Positions 16,480 to 16,594 of a stretch of 16,594 nucleotides of DNA are shown piece by piece. Source of the stretch: Ruminococcus sp. (GTDB lineage: Bacteria; Bacillota_A; Clostridia; Oscillospirales; Ruminococcaceae). Under the pieces are notes generated by a model, which was given only the letters and a program-made list of their open reading frames with translations, did no database searches and was not told where the DNA came from. Position numbers and translations under genes: made by a program. How positions within the stretch are numbered: position 1 is the stretch's first letter; each line of letters starts with the position of its first letter. Location: positions 1 to 16,594 of the forward strand of contig JAFVAN010000049.1 in NCBI GenBank assembly GCA_017480485.1, written 5' to 3'.

Positions 16480-16576
16480 AGATAATATCTTTATAGATAA
16501 TATCTTTATAGATAATATCTCTTAATAATATAAATATAAATAATATCTTATAGATAATATCTTATAGATAATATCT
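16480..16576. repeat. AT-rich array of near-palindromic 11-mers (AGATAATATCT)
   Basis: Copies start at 16480, 16495 and 16510 (15-bp period), then 16538 (degenerate), 16552 and 16566 (14-bp period). Each is an AGATA/TATCT inverted repeat around one base. The array lies just after the CDF gene and may continue past the window. It could be a protein-binding iteron array, a slippage-prone satellite or part of the next gene's control region. Confidence 0.8.
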
Positions 16577-16594
16577 ATGATATAATAATTATGA

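Overview
The window looks like chromosome from a moderately high-GC, gut- or rumen-type Clostridia, most likely Ruminococcus or a close Oscillospiraceae relative. The evidence is Firmicute-type Shine-Dalgarno sites, an OhrR-type regulator with a sigma-A promoter, an MBOAT/DHHW pair, strong GC3 bias, and interspersed repeats whose translation gives NAQCTMH/CIVHCAL peptides, which I recall from that group. Species assignment is inference. All twelve supported genes are on the + strand. No rRNA, tRNA, CRISPR or phage gene was seen.

Layout: 1-195 is a palindrome-rich intergenic block. 196-3774 holds a tightly packed trio: an MBOAT acyltransferase, a DHHW protein (together a probable cell-surface polysaccharide O-acylation pair) and dusB, which overlaps the DHHW gene. 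Repeat element A1 follows, then an AEC transporter, a short 7-bp-period array, a DEDDh exonuclease, a family C repeat pair, a Nudix hydrolase, element A2, and tex. A 340-bp hairpin-rich gap leads to gltX. An AT-richer DUF559 endonuclease gene follows, flanked by inverted copies of family C. Next come ohrR with a near-ideal promoter and overlapping operator, tandem family D repeats with a probable terminator, a short (TGS-less) threonyl-tRNA synthetase, a radical SAM protein that ends inside element B, and a CDF transporter of manganese type. The window ends in an AT-rich array of near-palindromic 11-mers.

The genes are mostly housekeeping: tRNA modification and charging, RNA/DNA metabolism, peroxide sensing and metal export. 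They do not form one pathway. The unusual content is between them. Several sequence-unrelated repeat families share one design: termini built of 7-bp units in A and B, and compact hairpins with three-base GNA loops (GAA or GCA) in A, B and C and beside D. Hairpin stems differ between copies yet stay paired. Five of the twelve genes take their stop codon, and usually a few C-terminal residues, from such a repeat. The DUF559 nuclease sits between inverted family C copies, and a 147-bp gene-less version of the same arrangement lies upstream of the Nudix gene. My best candidate for something undescribed is a structure-recognised mobile repeat system in which a DUF559 nuclease may take part. That link is inference.
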